Origin: Bin76 sp963665765 | GTDB lineage: Bacteria; Actinomycetota; Acidimicrobiia; Spongiisociales; ZC4RG35 | Assembly (NCBI GenBank): GCA_963665765.1 | Contig: OY762464.1 | Coordinates: 1,798,001 to 1,862,000 of the forward strand | Direction: 5' to 3' | DNA length: 64,000 nt | Part shown: positions 24,555-33,197 of the stretch, piece by piece | Numbering within the stretch: position 1 is the first letter of the stretch | Layout: each line of letters starts with the position of its first letter | The notes under the pieces: generated by a model | Databases searched by the model: none | Seen by the model: only the letters and a program-made list of their open reading frames with translations | Told to the model about the DNA's origin: nothing | Made by a program: the position numbers and the translations under genes

Positions 24555-25546
24555 ACAACGTGACCAATCTCGGCAGACTCGACCACCAATCGGCGGCGTT
24601 GCTGGTCATTGATATGCAGAATGCCTTCTGCCACCCGGAGGGGACGTTGGGCGATTCGGGGGTGGATGTCGGTCCGATCCGGGAGGTCTATCGGCCGCTT
24701 GGTCAACTGGTGAGGGCCTTTCAATCAGCGAAGATCCCGGTGGTCTGGACGGTGCAGACTCATCTGCAACCCGACCGAGGGAGACAGGGAAAGCGGCTTC
24801 CCGCCCACACCGAGCGTCGTTCCCGGGTGGCGGCCCTGGCGGGAACCTGGGACGCGGAGATCGTGCAGGAACTGGCCGGGTTGGCCGATGATCCCACCAT
24901 GGTGGTGCAAAAGCACCGGTTTGGCGCCTTCTATGAAACGCGCCTGCAGGCTTTGCTGGGCATGTTGGGGGTGCGGACCCTGTTCATCACCGGAGTGACC
25001 CTCAATGCCTGTGTGGAGACCACTGTTCGGGAGGCCTATCTGCGGGATTACGATGTGGTGGCCGTGACGGACTGCGTGGCGGGAGTGCGTCCCCGGTGGG
25101 AACCCTCCGCTTTGGAGGTGTGGTCGCACTACCTGGCCCATCTCGCCACCTCGGCGGAAGTGACCGCCTGGTTGGAGGAAACTCGCCGTCCGGTGGTCAA
25201 AGGGATCCGGCATGTGCTGCTGGAGACCACCGATTTGGAGGCTGCCGAGCGCTTCTATGTGGATCTGCTGGGATTCACAGTGAAAAACCGCACCCCCTTC
25301 CGTGACGGACGGCGGTTTGTCGGGACCGAGGAGGGTTTGGGTTTAACCGAAGGAGGAACGGGTCGAGGCGGGCAGGTGGACCACTTCGCCTTTGAAGTGC
25401 TGGGCGTCGCCGAATGGGAGCGACGGGTGGCGGAGGCGGGACATCGGATAGTGCGTCCGCTGGGACCCGGTCCCTACGGTCTCACCGTGTACGTGGCCGA
25501 TCCCGACGGGAACGAGATCGAACTCTACGAAACGGAACAGACGTGA
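24551..25546 (+). CDS. Fusion: isochorismatase-family cysteine hydrolase + glyoxalase (VOC) domain
   Basis: 331 residues with two domains. Residues about 15-205 form an isochorismatase-like hydrolase with its triad D21 (ALLVIDMQNAF), K121 (VVQKHRFGAF) and C154 (GVTLNACVETT). Residues about 217-331 form a VOC domain (IRHVLLETTDLEAAERFYV; H221, H278 and E324 are likely metal ligands). The first domain would hydrolyse an amide or vinyl ether, and the second would act on a metal-bound enolate or dioxygenase-type substrate. This fusion is not one I recognise. Start and stop overlap both neighbours (ATGA and GTGA). Confidence 0.85.
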   Translation: MNNVTNLGRLDHQSAALLVIDMQNAFCHPEGTLGDSGVDVGPIREVYRPLGQLVRAFQSAKIPVVWTVQTHLQPDRGRQGKRLPAHTERRSRVAALAGTWDAEIVQELAGLADDPTMVVQKHRFGAFYETRLQALLGMLGVRTLFITGVTLNACVETTVREAYLRDYDVVAVTDCVAGVRPRWEPSALEVWSHYLAHLATSAEVTAWLEETRRPVVKGIRHVLLETTDLEAAERFYVDLLGFTVKNRTPFRDGRRFVGTEEGLGLTEGGTGRGGQVDHFAFEVLGVAEWERRVAEAGHRIVRPLGPGPYGLTVYVADPDGNEIELYETEQT

Positions 25547-26733
25547 AGATAACCGAAGCCACCATCTATATAGTGGCCCTCCCCACCCGACGGCATCACA
25601 CCTGGGCTTCCAAAATGACCGCCCCGATAGGCCGTCACGCCCTTGTACGCCTGGGCACCGACCAGGGTGTGGAGGGATGGGGGGAGGCCCCGGCGGGAAT
25701 CACCTGGGGCGGGTCCGCCATGAGGTATTACGGGGAATCTCCCGAGACGGTGCGGGTGGTGGCCGCCGACTATCTGCTTCCGGCGGTGGCCGGCTGTGAC
25801 CCCCGTGAGATGGCGGTGATCCACTCCCGGATGGACCGGGCGGTGAAGGGTCATCCCTATGCCAAGGCCATGATCGATGTGGCCTGTTACGACGTGGCCG
25901 GGCGAGCCATGGGGGTGGCGGTCTCCACCCTGTTGGGAGGGTCTTTTCGTCGGGGAGTCGAGTTGGCGCATTCGCTGGGGATCATGCCCATCGACCGCTG
26001 TCTGGCAGAAGCTCGCCAAGCGGTGGCCGAAGGGGCGCTCACCATCAAATGCAAGACGGGTCTCGACCCCGATCGGGATGTGGAACTGGTGCGTCGCCTT
26101 CGGGAGTCGGTCGGTCCGCAGATCAGGATCAGGGTGGATGGCAACGAGGGATACTCCCACGTGGCGGAGGCGGTGGCCGTCACCCGCGCCCAGGAGGAGT
26201 ACGACATAATGCTGTGCGAACAGCCGGTGGCCGGGGCGGAAGGTTTGGCGGCGGTGGCCCGGCGGGTGGACACGCCGGTGATGGCTGACGAATCGGCCTG
26301 GACTGTGGAGGACATCTGGGAACTGGTCGAATTGGAGGCTGCCGAATACTTCTCGTGTTATGTCACCAAGCCCGGTGGTCTGTTCCGGGCGCGTCAGCAG
26401 GCGGAGACGGCCCGCCGCCTGGGCATGATGTGCGACATAGGAGGGTCGATCGAAACCGGAATTGGCAATGCCGCCAACCTGGCGCTGGGCGCCGCCACCG
26501 AAAACGCCATTCTCCCCAGCGTGTGCCCGGTTTCGGGTCCCGCCGGCGCGGCCCGGCCCGAGATCGCCGGTATCTATTACACCGATGACCTGATCGTCGA
26601 CTCGTTCTGTTTCGAGGAGGGGCGGGTGATGGTTCCCGAAGGTCCCGGCCTGGGGGTGGAGGTCGACGTCGCCCAGGTGAAAAAGTACTCGGTGGCCGAG
26701 GAGTTGCGTCTCGAACTGGACGTTGACCGGTGA
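25543..26733 (+). CDS. Mandelate racemase/muconate lactonizing (enolase superfamily) enzyme
   Basis: 396 residues from GTG 25543, overlapping the upstream stop. The catalytic set of the MLE subgroup is complete: K169-x-K171 (TIKCKTGLD), metal ligands D199 (IRVDGNEGY), E226 (LCEQPV) and E250 (MADESAW), and K276 (VTKPGGLF). The conserved end DIGGSIETGIGNAANLA is present. The chemistry starts with proton removal next to a carboxylate: cycloisomerisation, racemisation/epimerisation or dehydration. The substrate is unknown. Confidence 0.9.
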   Translation: MKITEATIYIVALPTRRHHTWASKMTAPIGRHALVRLGTDQGVEGWGEAPAGITWGGSAMRYYGESPETVRVVAADYLLPAVAGCDPREMAVIHSRMDRAVKGHPYAKAMIDVACYDVAGRAMGVAVSTLLGGSFRRGVELAHSLGIMPIDRCLAEARQAVAEGALTIKCKTGLDPDRDVELVRRLRESVGPQIRIRVDGNEGYSHVAEAVAVTRAQEEYDIMLCEQPVAGAEGLAAVARRVDTPVMADESAWTVEDIWELVELEAAEYFSCYVTKPGGLFRARQQAETARRLGMMCDIGGSIETGIGNAANLALGAATENAILPSVCPVSGPAGAARPEIAGIYYTDDLIVDSFCFEEGRVMVPEGPGLGVEVDVAQVKKYSVAEELRLELDVDR

Positions 26734-27854
26734 GCGTCGGCCCGAGCCGGATACTGGTTATGGGAGGAGGAGCGGGGGGAATGGCGGCGGTGGTCGACCT
26801 GACTCTTCGGGGATTCGAGGTGATCTGGTGGCGGCGTACCGCGCCCAAGCGGCCGCCATCCGGATTCCGCCTGGCGTACCGGGGAGTGTTCGGCGACGGG
26901 GTGATGCCGGTCAGGTGCACCGACGACATGTCGATGGCCATCCGGGAAGCAGCCGGAGTGCTGGTGTGCCTGCCGTCCACGGCTCACCGGGACGTGGCTC
27001 ACCATCTGGCCCGGGTGGGATGTGAAGCGCCGGTGGTGCTGGCGCCCGGGCACCTGGGAGGCGCGCTGGAAGTGTCCAAGGCGATGCATGGTCACGGCGT
27101 GGTCAACCGGCCGGCCCTGGCGGAATGTTCCACCCTTCCCTATACGGTGCGAGCGGCCTCCGTGGGAGAAGGTGGGAGTCCACCCGGGCCAGATGGGCCG
27201 CAGTGGGTGGTGAACATAACCGGGGCGGCCGCCCGGATGCTGGTCGGATGCCTTCCCGGCGGAGAAGAAGCTCTGGCGCTAACCCTGCAGCTGTATCCGG
27301 GCGCCATCAGGCAACCCGATGTGCTGGCGGTGGGTCTGGCGGAAGTGAACATGGTGCTTCATCCCCCCGGCGCCATCCTGGGAGCGGCCTGGGTGGAGGC
27401 CACCGGTGGTGATTTTCGCTTCTATGTGGAGGGTATGACCTCCGCAGTGGCCTCGGTCATGGGCCGTCTGGACGAAGAGCGGCTGGCGGTGGCGGCCGCC
27501 TTCGGATACCGCCTGGGGTCGCTTCTGGAGGAAATGTCGGCGATCGGCACGGTGGAGGCCGACGCTGATCTCCACGATCTGCAGGGCGCCATTTCGGGGG
27601 GAAGCGCCAACGCCCGCATCATGGCGCCCGATTCACTCGGTCATCGCTATTACACCGAGGATTTCGGATACGGACTGTTGCCTCTGGTGGAGTTGGCCAA
27701 AGTGGCGGGAGTAAAGACCCCGGTGGCCGAGGCCTTGTTGAATCTGGCGGCGGCGGCCGGCCTGGAATCGGCGATAACCGACGGACGCACCCTGGAACGT
27801 TTGGGCTTGGAGGGTCTCTCCGTGGAGGAGATATCCCTTCTAATCCGGTCCTGA
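26730..27854 (+). CDS. Octopine/nopaline (opine) dehydrogenase family protein
   Basis: 374 residues from GTG 26730, overlapping the upstream stop (GTGA). The N-terminal Rossmann motif is ILVMGGGAGGMAAVVDLTLRGFEV. The C-terminal opine-DH domain has AEVNMVLHPPGAILGAAWVE (catalytic His region) and HRYYTEDFGYGLLPLVELAKVAGV. Opine dehydrogenases join or split an amino acid and a 2-oxoacid using NAD(P)H. As the last gene of the operon it may release an amino acid from an N-carboxyalkyl compound or make one. Its 3' end overlaps the convergent purL by 15 bases. Confidence 0.85.
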   Translation: MSVGPSRILVMGGGAGGMAAVVDLTLRGFEVIWWRRTAPKRPPSGFRLAYRGVFGDGVMPVRCTDDMSMAIREAAGVLVCLPSTAHRDVAHHLARVGCEAPVVLAPGHLGGALEVSKAMHGHGVVNRPALAECSTLPYTVRAASVGEGGSPPGPDGPQWVVNITGAAARMLVGCLPGGEEALALTLQLYPGAIRQPDVLAVGLAEVNMVLHPPGAILGAAWVEATGGDFRFYVEGMTSAVASVMGRLDEERLAVAAAFGYRLGSLLEEMSAIGTVEADADLHDLQGAISGGSANARIMAPDSLGHRYYTEDFGYGLLPLVELAKVAGVKTPVAEALLNLAAAAGLESAITDGRTLERLGLEGLSVEEISLLIRS

Positions 27855-30098
27855 GGGGGCGCTCGGATCGGGCGCCCGGCCGGCGGACGTCGATCTTTCC
27901 ATACGACGGGCGATAGCGTTCTGCCAAGTGGAGGTGGCCAAGTCCAGTTGGAGGGCGACTCGCATGCCTCCGCTCTGAAGAGAGATCTCATGACCGCCGA
28001 AGGTTCCGATCCGGGTGGCCGGCAGACCCTGATGGAAAGCCACCTCCTGGAGTCGGGGCACATCCGGGGGCCGGATGGCGGCCAGGAGTCGATTGGGGTC
28101 CTCGGTGAACAGGCTGCGCCAGTCTCCGAAGGTGATGTTCACCCCGACCTGAGAAGAGATAGCGATCTCGGCGGCGGCCAGAGCCAGGCCACCATCGGAG
28201 ATGTCATGCAGCACCGGGGTGACGCCGTCTGTCACCAGTTGGAGAGCCGTCTCCACCGCCGCCCGGCAGAGTGTGAAGTCGGCGGCGGACGGACGGCCCC
28301 CCAGGTGACCGAAGGCCACTTTGGAAAAAGAACTTCCCGCCAGGTTGACCGTGTTGCTTAGCCCCAGCAGCCACAGCTCCATTCCCTCGCGGGCCTGGTC
28401 CATCCTCGGCGGGTGGGCGGGCGACGGGTCAGCTGCTCCCACCACTCCGATCACGGGGGTGGGGTGGATGGGAAAACCGTCTATCTCGTTGTGGAAGGAC
28501 ACGTTGCCCGACACGACCGGCAGGCCCAGCAGTTCACAAGCTTCGGCCAGACCTTCCACCGTCTCCCGGAACTGCCACATCACGTCGGGACTGTCGGGGC
28601 TTCCGAAATTGAGATTGTCCACCACCGCCAGGGGCCGCGCCCCGGAGATGGCCACATTGAGCGCTGCTTCACAGACCAGTCTTCCCACTCCCCGGCGTGG
28701 ATCGAGGTAGCACAAAGGCCCGTTGCCGTCGGTGGAGACCGCCACGGATTTGGTGGTGCCCGGGATCTTGAGGAGGGCATGGTTCTGGCCGGGGCCAACC
28801 ATCACACCGTCGGCGGTCTCGGTGGGGTAACGCTCGTAGATCCAACGTTTTGACGCCAGGCGAGGATCGTCCAGGATCTCCAGGAGCACCGAGCCCAGGG
28901 CCGGTCGGCGAAGAAAGCGAATGCTGTTGGACCACAGATTTTCGATCCAACCCGGCTCGCCGATTTGGAGATGGTCCACCACCGCCCCATGGGTCAGGGA
29001 GCGGATGGGAGTTTGCACCACCACCTCGTCTCCGAGGGTGACCAGAAGCTCTTCGGCGTCGGTGACCTCCCCTATCACCGCGGCAGGCACTTTCCACCGC
29101 CGCGCCGTCTTCAACACCTCGGGCACGGAATCGTCGTTGATAAAGGCCAGCATTCTCTCCTGCGTTTCGGAAGTCAACAGCCCCGCCGGGTCGATTTCCT
29201 CCTGCCGGGTGGGTATTGCCCCCAGATTCAGATTGATTCCCACTCCCGATCGAGCGGCCGGCTCGGTGACCGCACTGGCCAAGCCCGCTCCTCCCAGGTC
29301 CTGCATTCCTCTTGTCAAGCCTCGTTGGGCCAGTTCTCGGCACACCCTCAGCAGTCGTCCGGCCAGTTCCGGATCGCCCTTGGGGATGGTGACCGGCGAA
29401 GACTGCAGTCGACGAGCGCCGGTGGAGGCAAGGATGGAGACTCCTCCAATCCCGTCGGGGCCGGTGGGAGCGCCCAACAGCACCAATTTGGTTCCCGGAT
29501 TGCCCGCCTCCCCTCGCACCAACTCCCCGTGGCGAAGTATTCCCACGCACATCACGTTGACCAGGGGGTTGTCGAGGTAGCTTTCCGAGAAGGCCACCTC
29601 TCCTCCCACGATGGGGACCCCCACTGCCCGGGCGTAACCCGCCATCCCTTCCACCACTTCCTGCAACCGCTGTCGGCTTCTTGGCCGATCCAGAGGTCCG
29701 AATCGGATCTGGTTCAAGAGGGCCACGGGTCGGGCGCCCATCGCCGCCACGTCCCTCAGCACGCCCGCCACTCCGGTGGCGGCGCCTTGATGAGGATCGA
29801 CATAGGAGGGGTGGTTGTGACTTTCGATCCGCAGGGCGAGAAGCCACCCATCACCCAGGTCTATCACGGCGGCGTTCTCTCCCGGCCCGACCACTACCCA
29901 CGGGGCGACGGAGGTGAGTCTCTGCAGATAGGGCGCCGACGACTTGTACGAGCACCCTTCCGACCACATGCCCCCGAAGACGGCCAGCTCGGCGTCCCGA
30001 GGTTGGCGGCCCAGATCTCGGCGTATGGCTTCAAACTCCTGATCGGTCAGGCCCAGGAGTCGATGGGGAGGAGTGGGGATACGGTAGTCGGCCTGCAT
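27840..30098 (-). CDS. purL: Phosphoribosylformylglycinamidine synthase subunit II
   Basis: 752 residues, the usual length of small-type PurL, which works with PurS and PurQ (not in the window) to convert FGAR to FGAM in purine synthesis. Motifs: MWSEGCSYKSSAPYL at the N-terminus, ESHNHPSYVDPHQGAATGVAG (ATP site), GMQDLGGAGLASAV, and in the repeated half STDGNGPLCYLDP and LLGLPVVSGNVSFHNE. The stop lies inside the end of the convergent opine dehydrogenase gene. Confidence 0.95.
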   Translation of the reverse strand: MQADYRIPTPPHRLLGLTDQEFEAIRRDLGRQPRDAELAVFGGMWSEGCSYKSSAPYLQRLTSVAPWVVVGPGENAAVIDLGDGWLLALRIESHNHPSYVDPHQGAATGVAGVLRDVAAMGARPVALLNQIRFGPLDRPRSRQRLQEVVEGMAGYARAVGVPIVGGEVAFSESYLDNPLVNVMCVGILRHGELVRGEAGNPGTKLVLLGAPTGPDGIGGVSILASTGARRLQSSPVTIPKGDPELAGRLLRVCRELAQRGLTRGMQDLGGAGLASAVTEPAARSGVGINLNLGAIPTRQEEIDPAGLLTSETQERMLAFINDDSVPEVLKTARRWKVPAAVIGEVTDAEELLVTLGDEVVVQTPIRSLTHGAVVDHLQIGEPGWIENLWSNSIRFLRRPALGSVLLEILDDPRLASKRWIYERYPTETADGVMVGPGQNHALLKIPGTTKSVAVSTDGNGPLCYLDPRRGVGRLVCEAALNVAISGARPLAVVDNLNFGSPDSPDVMWQFRETVEGLAEACELLGLPVVSGNVSFHNEIDGFPIHPTPVIGVVGAADPSPAHPPRMDQAREGMELWLLGLSNTVNLAGSSFSKVAFGHLGGRPSAADFTLCRAAVETALQLVTDGVTPVLHDISDGGLALAAAEIAISSQVGVNITFGDWRSLFTEDPNRLLAAIRPPDVPRLQEVAFHQGLPATRIGTFGGHEISLQSGGMRVALQLDLATSTWQNAIARRMERSTSAGRAPDPSAPSGPD

Positions 30099-30218
30099 AA
30101 GCCCGGTTTAACCTCCCGGTGGAAATCGTTTGTCCAAAAGGGGGTCTCTCGGTCTCTCCGGGACCTCCGGGAACTCCCTGACTGCTCGCACCAACCTTAA
30201 GATAGCTTTGGCCGCCGG

Positions 30219-30224
30219 TAAACT
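30219..30224 (+). promoter_or_regulatory. -10-like hexamer of the GATase gene
   Basis: TAAACT, 8 nt before ATG 30233. Leaderless layout. Confidence 0.4.
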
Positions 30225-30232
30225 CACCGGAG

Positions 30233-30925
30233 ATGGGGAAGGTGGTGATCGTCAAGCATTCCTGCGAATCGGTGGGCAGGCTGGCCGAACGACTTGATCA
30301 TTTTGGAGTGGAGTGGGAAGAGTCCAACCCGGCCGATGGGGAACCGGTCCCGGCGGTGGATGAAATCGGGGCACTGGTGATGATGGGCGGGGTTATGGGG
30401 GCCTACGAAACGGAGGAGCACCCCTACCTGCTGGAGGAAATGACCCTGGCTCGCCAAGCGGAGATGCGGCAGATCCCGGTGCTGGGGATCTGTCTGGGCG
30501 CCCAACTCTTGGCGGCGGCTTTGGGAGGTCGCGCCTATCTGGCCGACCGTCCCGAGGTGGGGGCGGTGTCCGTGGAGTTGACCGAGGCCGGGCGAGTTCA
30601 TCCGGTGGTGTCAAAAGTCGCCGGACGGAGAGTGCTCTCCATGCACCAGGACACCTTCGACCCCCCGCCGGGCAGCGAATTGCTGGCGCATTCCCACCGG
30701 TTTCCGCAAGCCTTTGTGCGAGGATCGGCCCTGGGAATCCAATTTCACCCCGAGACCCCCAATTCCGAGGCCAACGAATGGGCAAATCACGGTGCCCGGC
30801 AGATGTTGGAGCGGGCGGGGAAGACCCCGCAGGAGTTTGCCGCGGAGTTGGAGGACGCCGAGGGGGAACTCATCGAGGGCGCCCATCGGCTGTTCGAGGC
30901 CTGGATCGCCGGATTGGATGTCTGA
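30233..30925 (+). CDS. Class-I glutamine amidotransferase-like protein
   Basis: 230 residues of the stand-alone GMP-synthase-glutaminase-like family. The catalytic triad is C87 (LGICLGAQLLAAALGG), H172 and E174 (GIQFHPETPNSEA). Related proteins hydrolyse glutamine or gamma-glutamyl compounds; the acceptor is unknown. The gene follows purL divergently but does not resemble purQ (no purS is seen). The next gene starts inside its end. Confidence 0.85.
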   Translation: MGKVVIVKHSCESVGRLAERLDHFGVEWEESNPADGEPVPAVDEIGALVMMGGVMGAYETEEHPYLLEEMTLARQAEMRQIPVLGICLGAQLLAAALGGRAYLADRPEVGAVSVELTEAGRVHPVVSKVAGRRVLSMHQDTFDPPPGSELLAHSHRFPQAFVRGSALGIQFHPETPNSEANEWANHGARQMLERAGKTPQEFAAELEDAEGELIEGAHRLFEAWIAGLDV

Positions 30926-31358
30926 ACCACCCCGGTCCTCCCGGCGGTCGAAGGAACCGACCGCCCATATTCGGGAGATGGCCACCGCCGATCCCTACGC
31001 AACCCATTTGGGTGTCAGGCTGGTCGATTCCGATCCGGCGCGGTTGAGGGCGACTCTGAACGTCGAATCTCGTCACACCAATTTCATGGGGCTGGTTCAT
31101 GGGGGCGTGGTGTATTCCCTGGCCGACATAGCCCTTTCCCTGATCTCCAACGCGGCAGTCGAGGCAGTCGCCCTGGATACCCATCTGGTGCAGTCCGCCT
31201 CGGCGCGGGAAGGTGATCGCCTCACCGCCACCGCCCGCCCGGCCACGCGCTCCCGCTCGGTGGCCACCTATCAGATCACCGTTGAACGGAGTGACGGGCG
31301 AATCATCGGGTTGTTCACGGGGACGGTCTTTCACCGAGGTGAGCGTAATGTCGGCTGA
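30918..31358 (+). CDS. PaaI-type hotdog thioesterase
   Basis: 146 residues from ATG 30918, overlapping the upstream gene by 8 bases; a shorter version from ATG 30978 is possible. The core HTNFMGLVHGGVVYSLADIALSLISN contains the catalytic/ligand region HGG...D of PaaI thioesterases, which hydrolyse aryl- or acyl-CoA. HIREMATADPYATHLGV matches the helix before the first strand in PaaI, which favours the longer start. Confidence 0.85.
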   Translation: MSEPPRSSRRSKEPTAHIREMATADPYATHLGVRLVDSDPARLRATLNVESRHTNFMGLVHGGVVYSLADIALSLISNAAVEAVALDTHLVQSASAREGDRLTATARPATRSRSVATYQITVERSDGRIIGLFTGTVFHRGERNVG

Positions 31359-31455
31359 ATACGGCTGCTGTTCCGGCCTTGCGTAAATATGACCCCACCC
31401 CTGGTAGCCTCCCTCCGGGATACCAAATCTTTCTCACCATAGGGGAAAAAGCCCT

Positions 31456-32634
31456 TTGACCAGCCGAGCCGCCCTCAGAGTTAGACGCCGCAGAAACCAG
31501 CGACGGATCTGGATGGGGTTGGGTCTGACTCTCGTGTTGGCGTTGGCTGTGGTGGGGCTGCGGCTGTATATGGGATTCAAAGCCGTCGCCGATGTTCCTT
31601 TTTCTCCGAGCGAAGCCAGCGTTGCTTTGGAGGAGCGAACTGCGGACGAGGTGAGAGAGAGTCGTCAAGAGATGGCCGTTGCGGAAGAGCAGACGGTTGA
31701 CGAACCTGTTGAGGCGGAGCCGCCGGTCACCCAGGCGCCGGCGTTACCGGTCCAGGATGGCATCCGGGAAGAACCTCAACCTATCACGGAAGAGGACCGA
31801 GCGCCCGTTCCCGAGCCGGTGGAATACGTCCGGAGCGCCACCAGATTGTCCGACCAGATGTTCGATACGGTGCTCATGATGGGCGCCGATGCCAGCGGGT
31901 ACCTGGCCGACAGCATCATACTGGTGCTCTTCCCGGAAGGCGGCGCCCCCCCGGCGATGGTCTCTATTCCCCGCGATCTTTATCTGTTCAACTTCTGCTC
32001 GGAGGATTTCCGCCGGGTGAACGCCAATCTGGGCGGGTGCACCGGTTATGCCAGCGGCCCCGAGCTGTTGGCCCTGACCATCGAGGACTTCACCGGCGTG
32101 GCAGTGGACCATTTTGCCCGGATTGACTTTGAGGGATTTGTGGAATTGGTGGACGGTCTGGGTGGTGTTGAGATTTGCTTTGAGTACCCCACCCGCGACA
32201 AGAACGCCCATCTGAACATCTCCGAGCCCGGTTGTTACTCGGATGGTCAGACGGCTCTGGCCTACGCTCGATCCCGAGATGCCGAACAGTTGGTGGACGG
32301 AGAATGGCGGAGAGCCTGGTCATCTGATTTTTCCCGCCAACGACACCAACGGGAATTGCTGCTGAAACTAGCCGTCGGGTTGAGGGGTACTTCCCGGGTG
32401 GAACTGCTCCTGACCCTCGAAGATCTTTCTCACACTCTTCGGCTGGACCGGGGTTGGTCGGTGGTCGAGGCGGTGGACATGGCGCTCGGCTATCGCGATC
32501 TCGATCCTTCCGCGGTGGCCCAGTTGAGAATCCCGGTGGAGGACTATGTGTCTCCTGCCGGTGCGCAGGTGCTGGTGCCCACTCGATCCTTTCAGGACCT
32601 ACTGTCCCAATGGTGGGAACCGTCGGCGGGTTGA
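31456..32634 (+). CDS. LytR-CpsA-Psr (LCP) family protein
   Basis: 392 residues from TTG 31456 (AGGGG upstream). A short basic cytoplasmic end is followed by one membrane helix (about 20-40, LGLTLVLALAVVGLRLYM), an acidic Glu/Pro-rich stalk (about 50-125) and the LCP domain (about 135-290). The LCP marks are DTVLMMGAD, YLADSIILVLF, MVSIPRDLYLF, GLGGVEICF and ALAYARSRD. LCP proteins move polymers from lipid carriers to peptidoglycan outside the membrane. A C-terminal extension follows the domain. Confidence 0.88.
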   Translation: MTSRAALRVRRRRNQRRIWMGLGLTLVLALAVVGLRLYMGFKAVADVPFSPSEASVALEERTADEVRESRQEMAVAEEQTVDEPVEAEPPVTQAPALPVQDGIREEPQPITEEDRAPVPEPVEYVRSATRLSDQMFDTVLMMGADASGYLADSIILVLFPEGGAPPAMVSIPRDLYLFNFCSEDFRRVNANLGGCTGYASGPELLALTIEDFTGVAVDHFARIDFEGFVELVDGLGGVEICFEYPTRDKNAHLNISEPGCYSDGQTALAYARSRDAEQLVDGEWRRAWSSDFSRQRHQRELLLKLAVGLRGTSRVELLLTLEDLSHTLRLDRGWSVVEAVDMALGYRDLDPSAVAQLRIPVEDYVSPAGAQVLVPTRSFQDLLSQWWEPSAG

Positions 32635-32696
32635 CGGCGCAGCCGGGGGTTCGGCCTCCGTCCCGAGCGCGGCCCGGCTGGTAGCCTGCTGCGGCT

Positions 32697-33185
32697 ATGA
32701 AGGTCGAGATGACGCCCGGCCTGGGCGGGATAGTGAAGCGCCTGGACCACGTCTGCTGGGCAGTGCGTGATATCCGAGCCACCCTTCCCCTGGTGGATAT
32801 GCTGGGGGGCCGCTTCTATCAGGGGGCCGATAACCCCCGTAACAGTTTCCGGTGGGTCCAGTTTCGCCTCCCGCAGGGAACGTTGGAACTCATCTCTCCG
32901 CTCGGGGAACGGTCCTCCTTTTTGCATAAGTTTTTCGAGCAGCGAGGCGAGGGGATGCATCATCTCACTTTCGAAGTGAAGGACCTGTCCGAGGCGGTGC
33001 GTAAAGCCGGGGAGCGAGGGTTTGCGGTGACTGGTGTTCACTTCAGCGAACATTGGAATGAGGCGTTCCTCCATCCTCGGACCACCAACGGGGTGCTGAT
33101 CCAACTGGCGCAGTGGGAAAAGGACGTCTGGGTCGGGTACACGTTGGAAGAGGTGCTGGCCGGACTCTCGATCGACTCTTCTTAA
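32697..33185 (+). CDS. VOC-family protein (methylmalonyl-CoA epimerase-like)
   Basis: 162 residues made of two VOC modules. VKRLDHVCWAVRDIRATLPL opens the first, and GMHHLTFEVKDLSEAVRKAGERG the second; the histidines at about 17 and 86 and TNGVLIQLAQW near the end are likely metal ligands. Methylmalonyl-CoA epimerase and other lyases share this form, so the reaction is uncertain. It lies 12 bases before cofC. A TAGCCT hexamer 9 nt before ATG 32697 may be its -10. Confidence 0.8.
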   Translation: MKVEMTPGLGGIVKRLDHVCWAVRDIRATLPLVDMLGGRFYQGADNPRNSFRWVQFRLPQGTLELISPLGERSSFLHKFFEQRGEGMHHLTFEVKDLSEAVRKAGERGFAVTGVHFSEHWNEAFLHPRTTNGVLIQLAQWEKDVWVGYTLEEVLAGLSIDSS

Positions 33186-33197
33186 CGCTTTCCAGCC

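Noticed and set aside
28965..30200. 411-codon plus-strand frame across purL
   Set aside because: Antisense shadow of a strongly conserved enzyme gene, with His/Gly-rich composition typical of reverse frames in GC-rich DNA.
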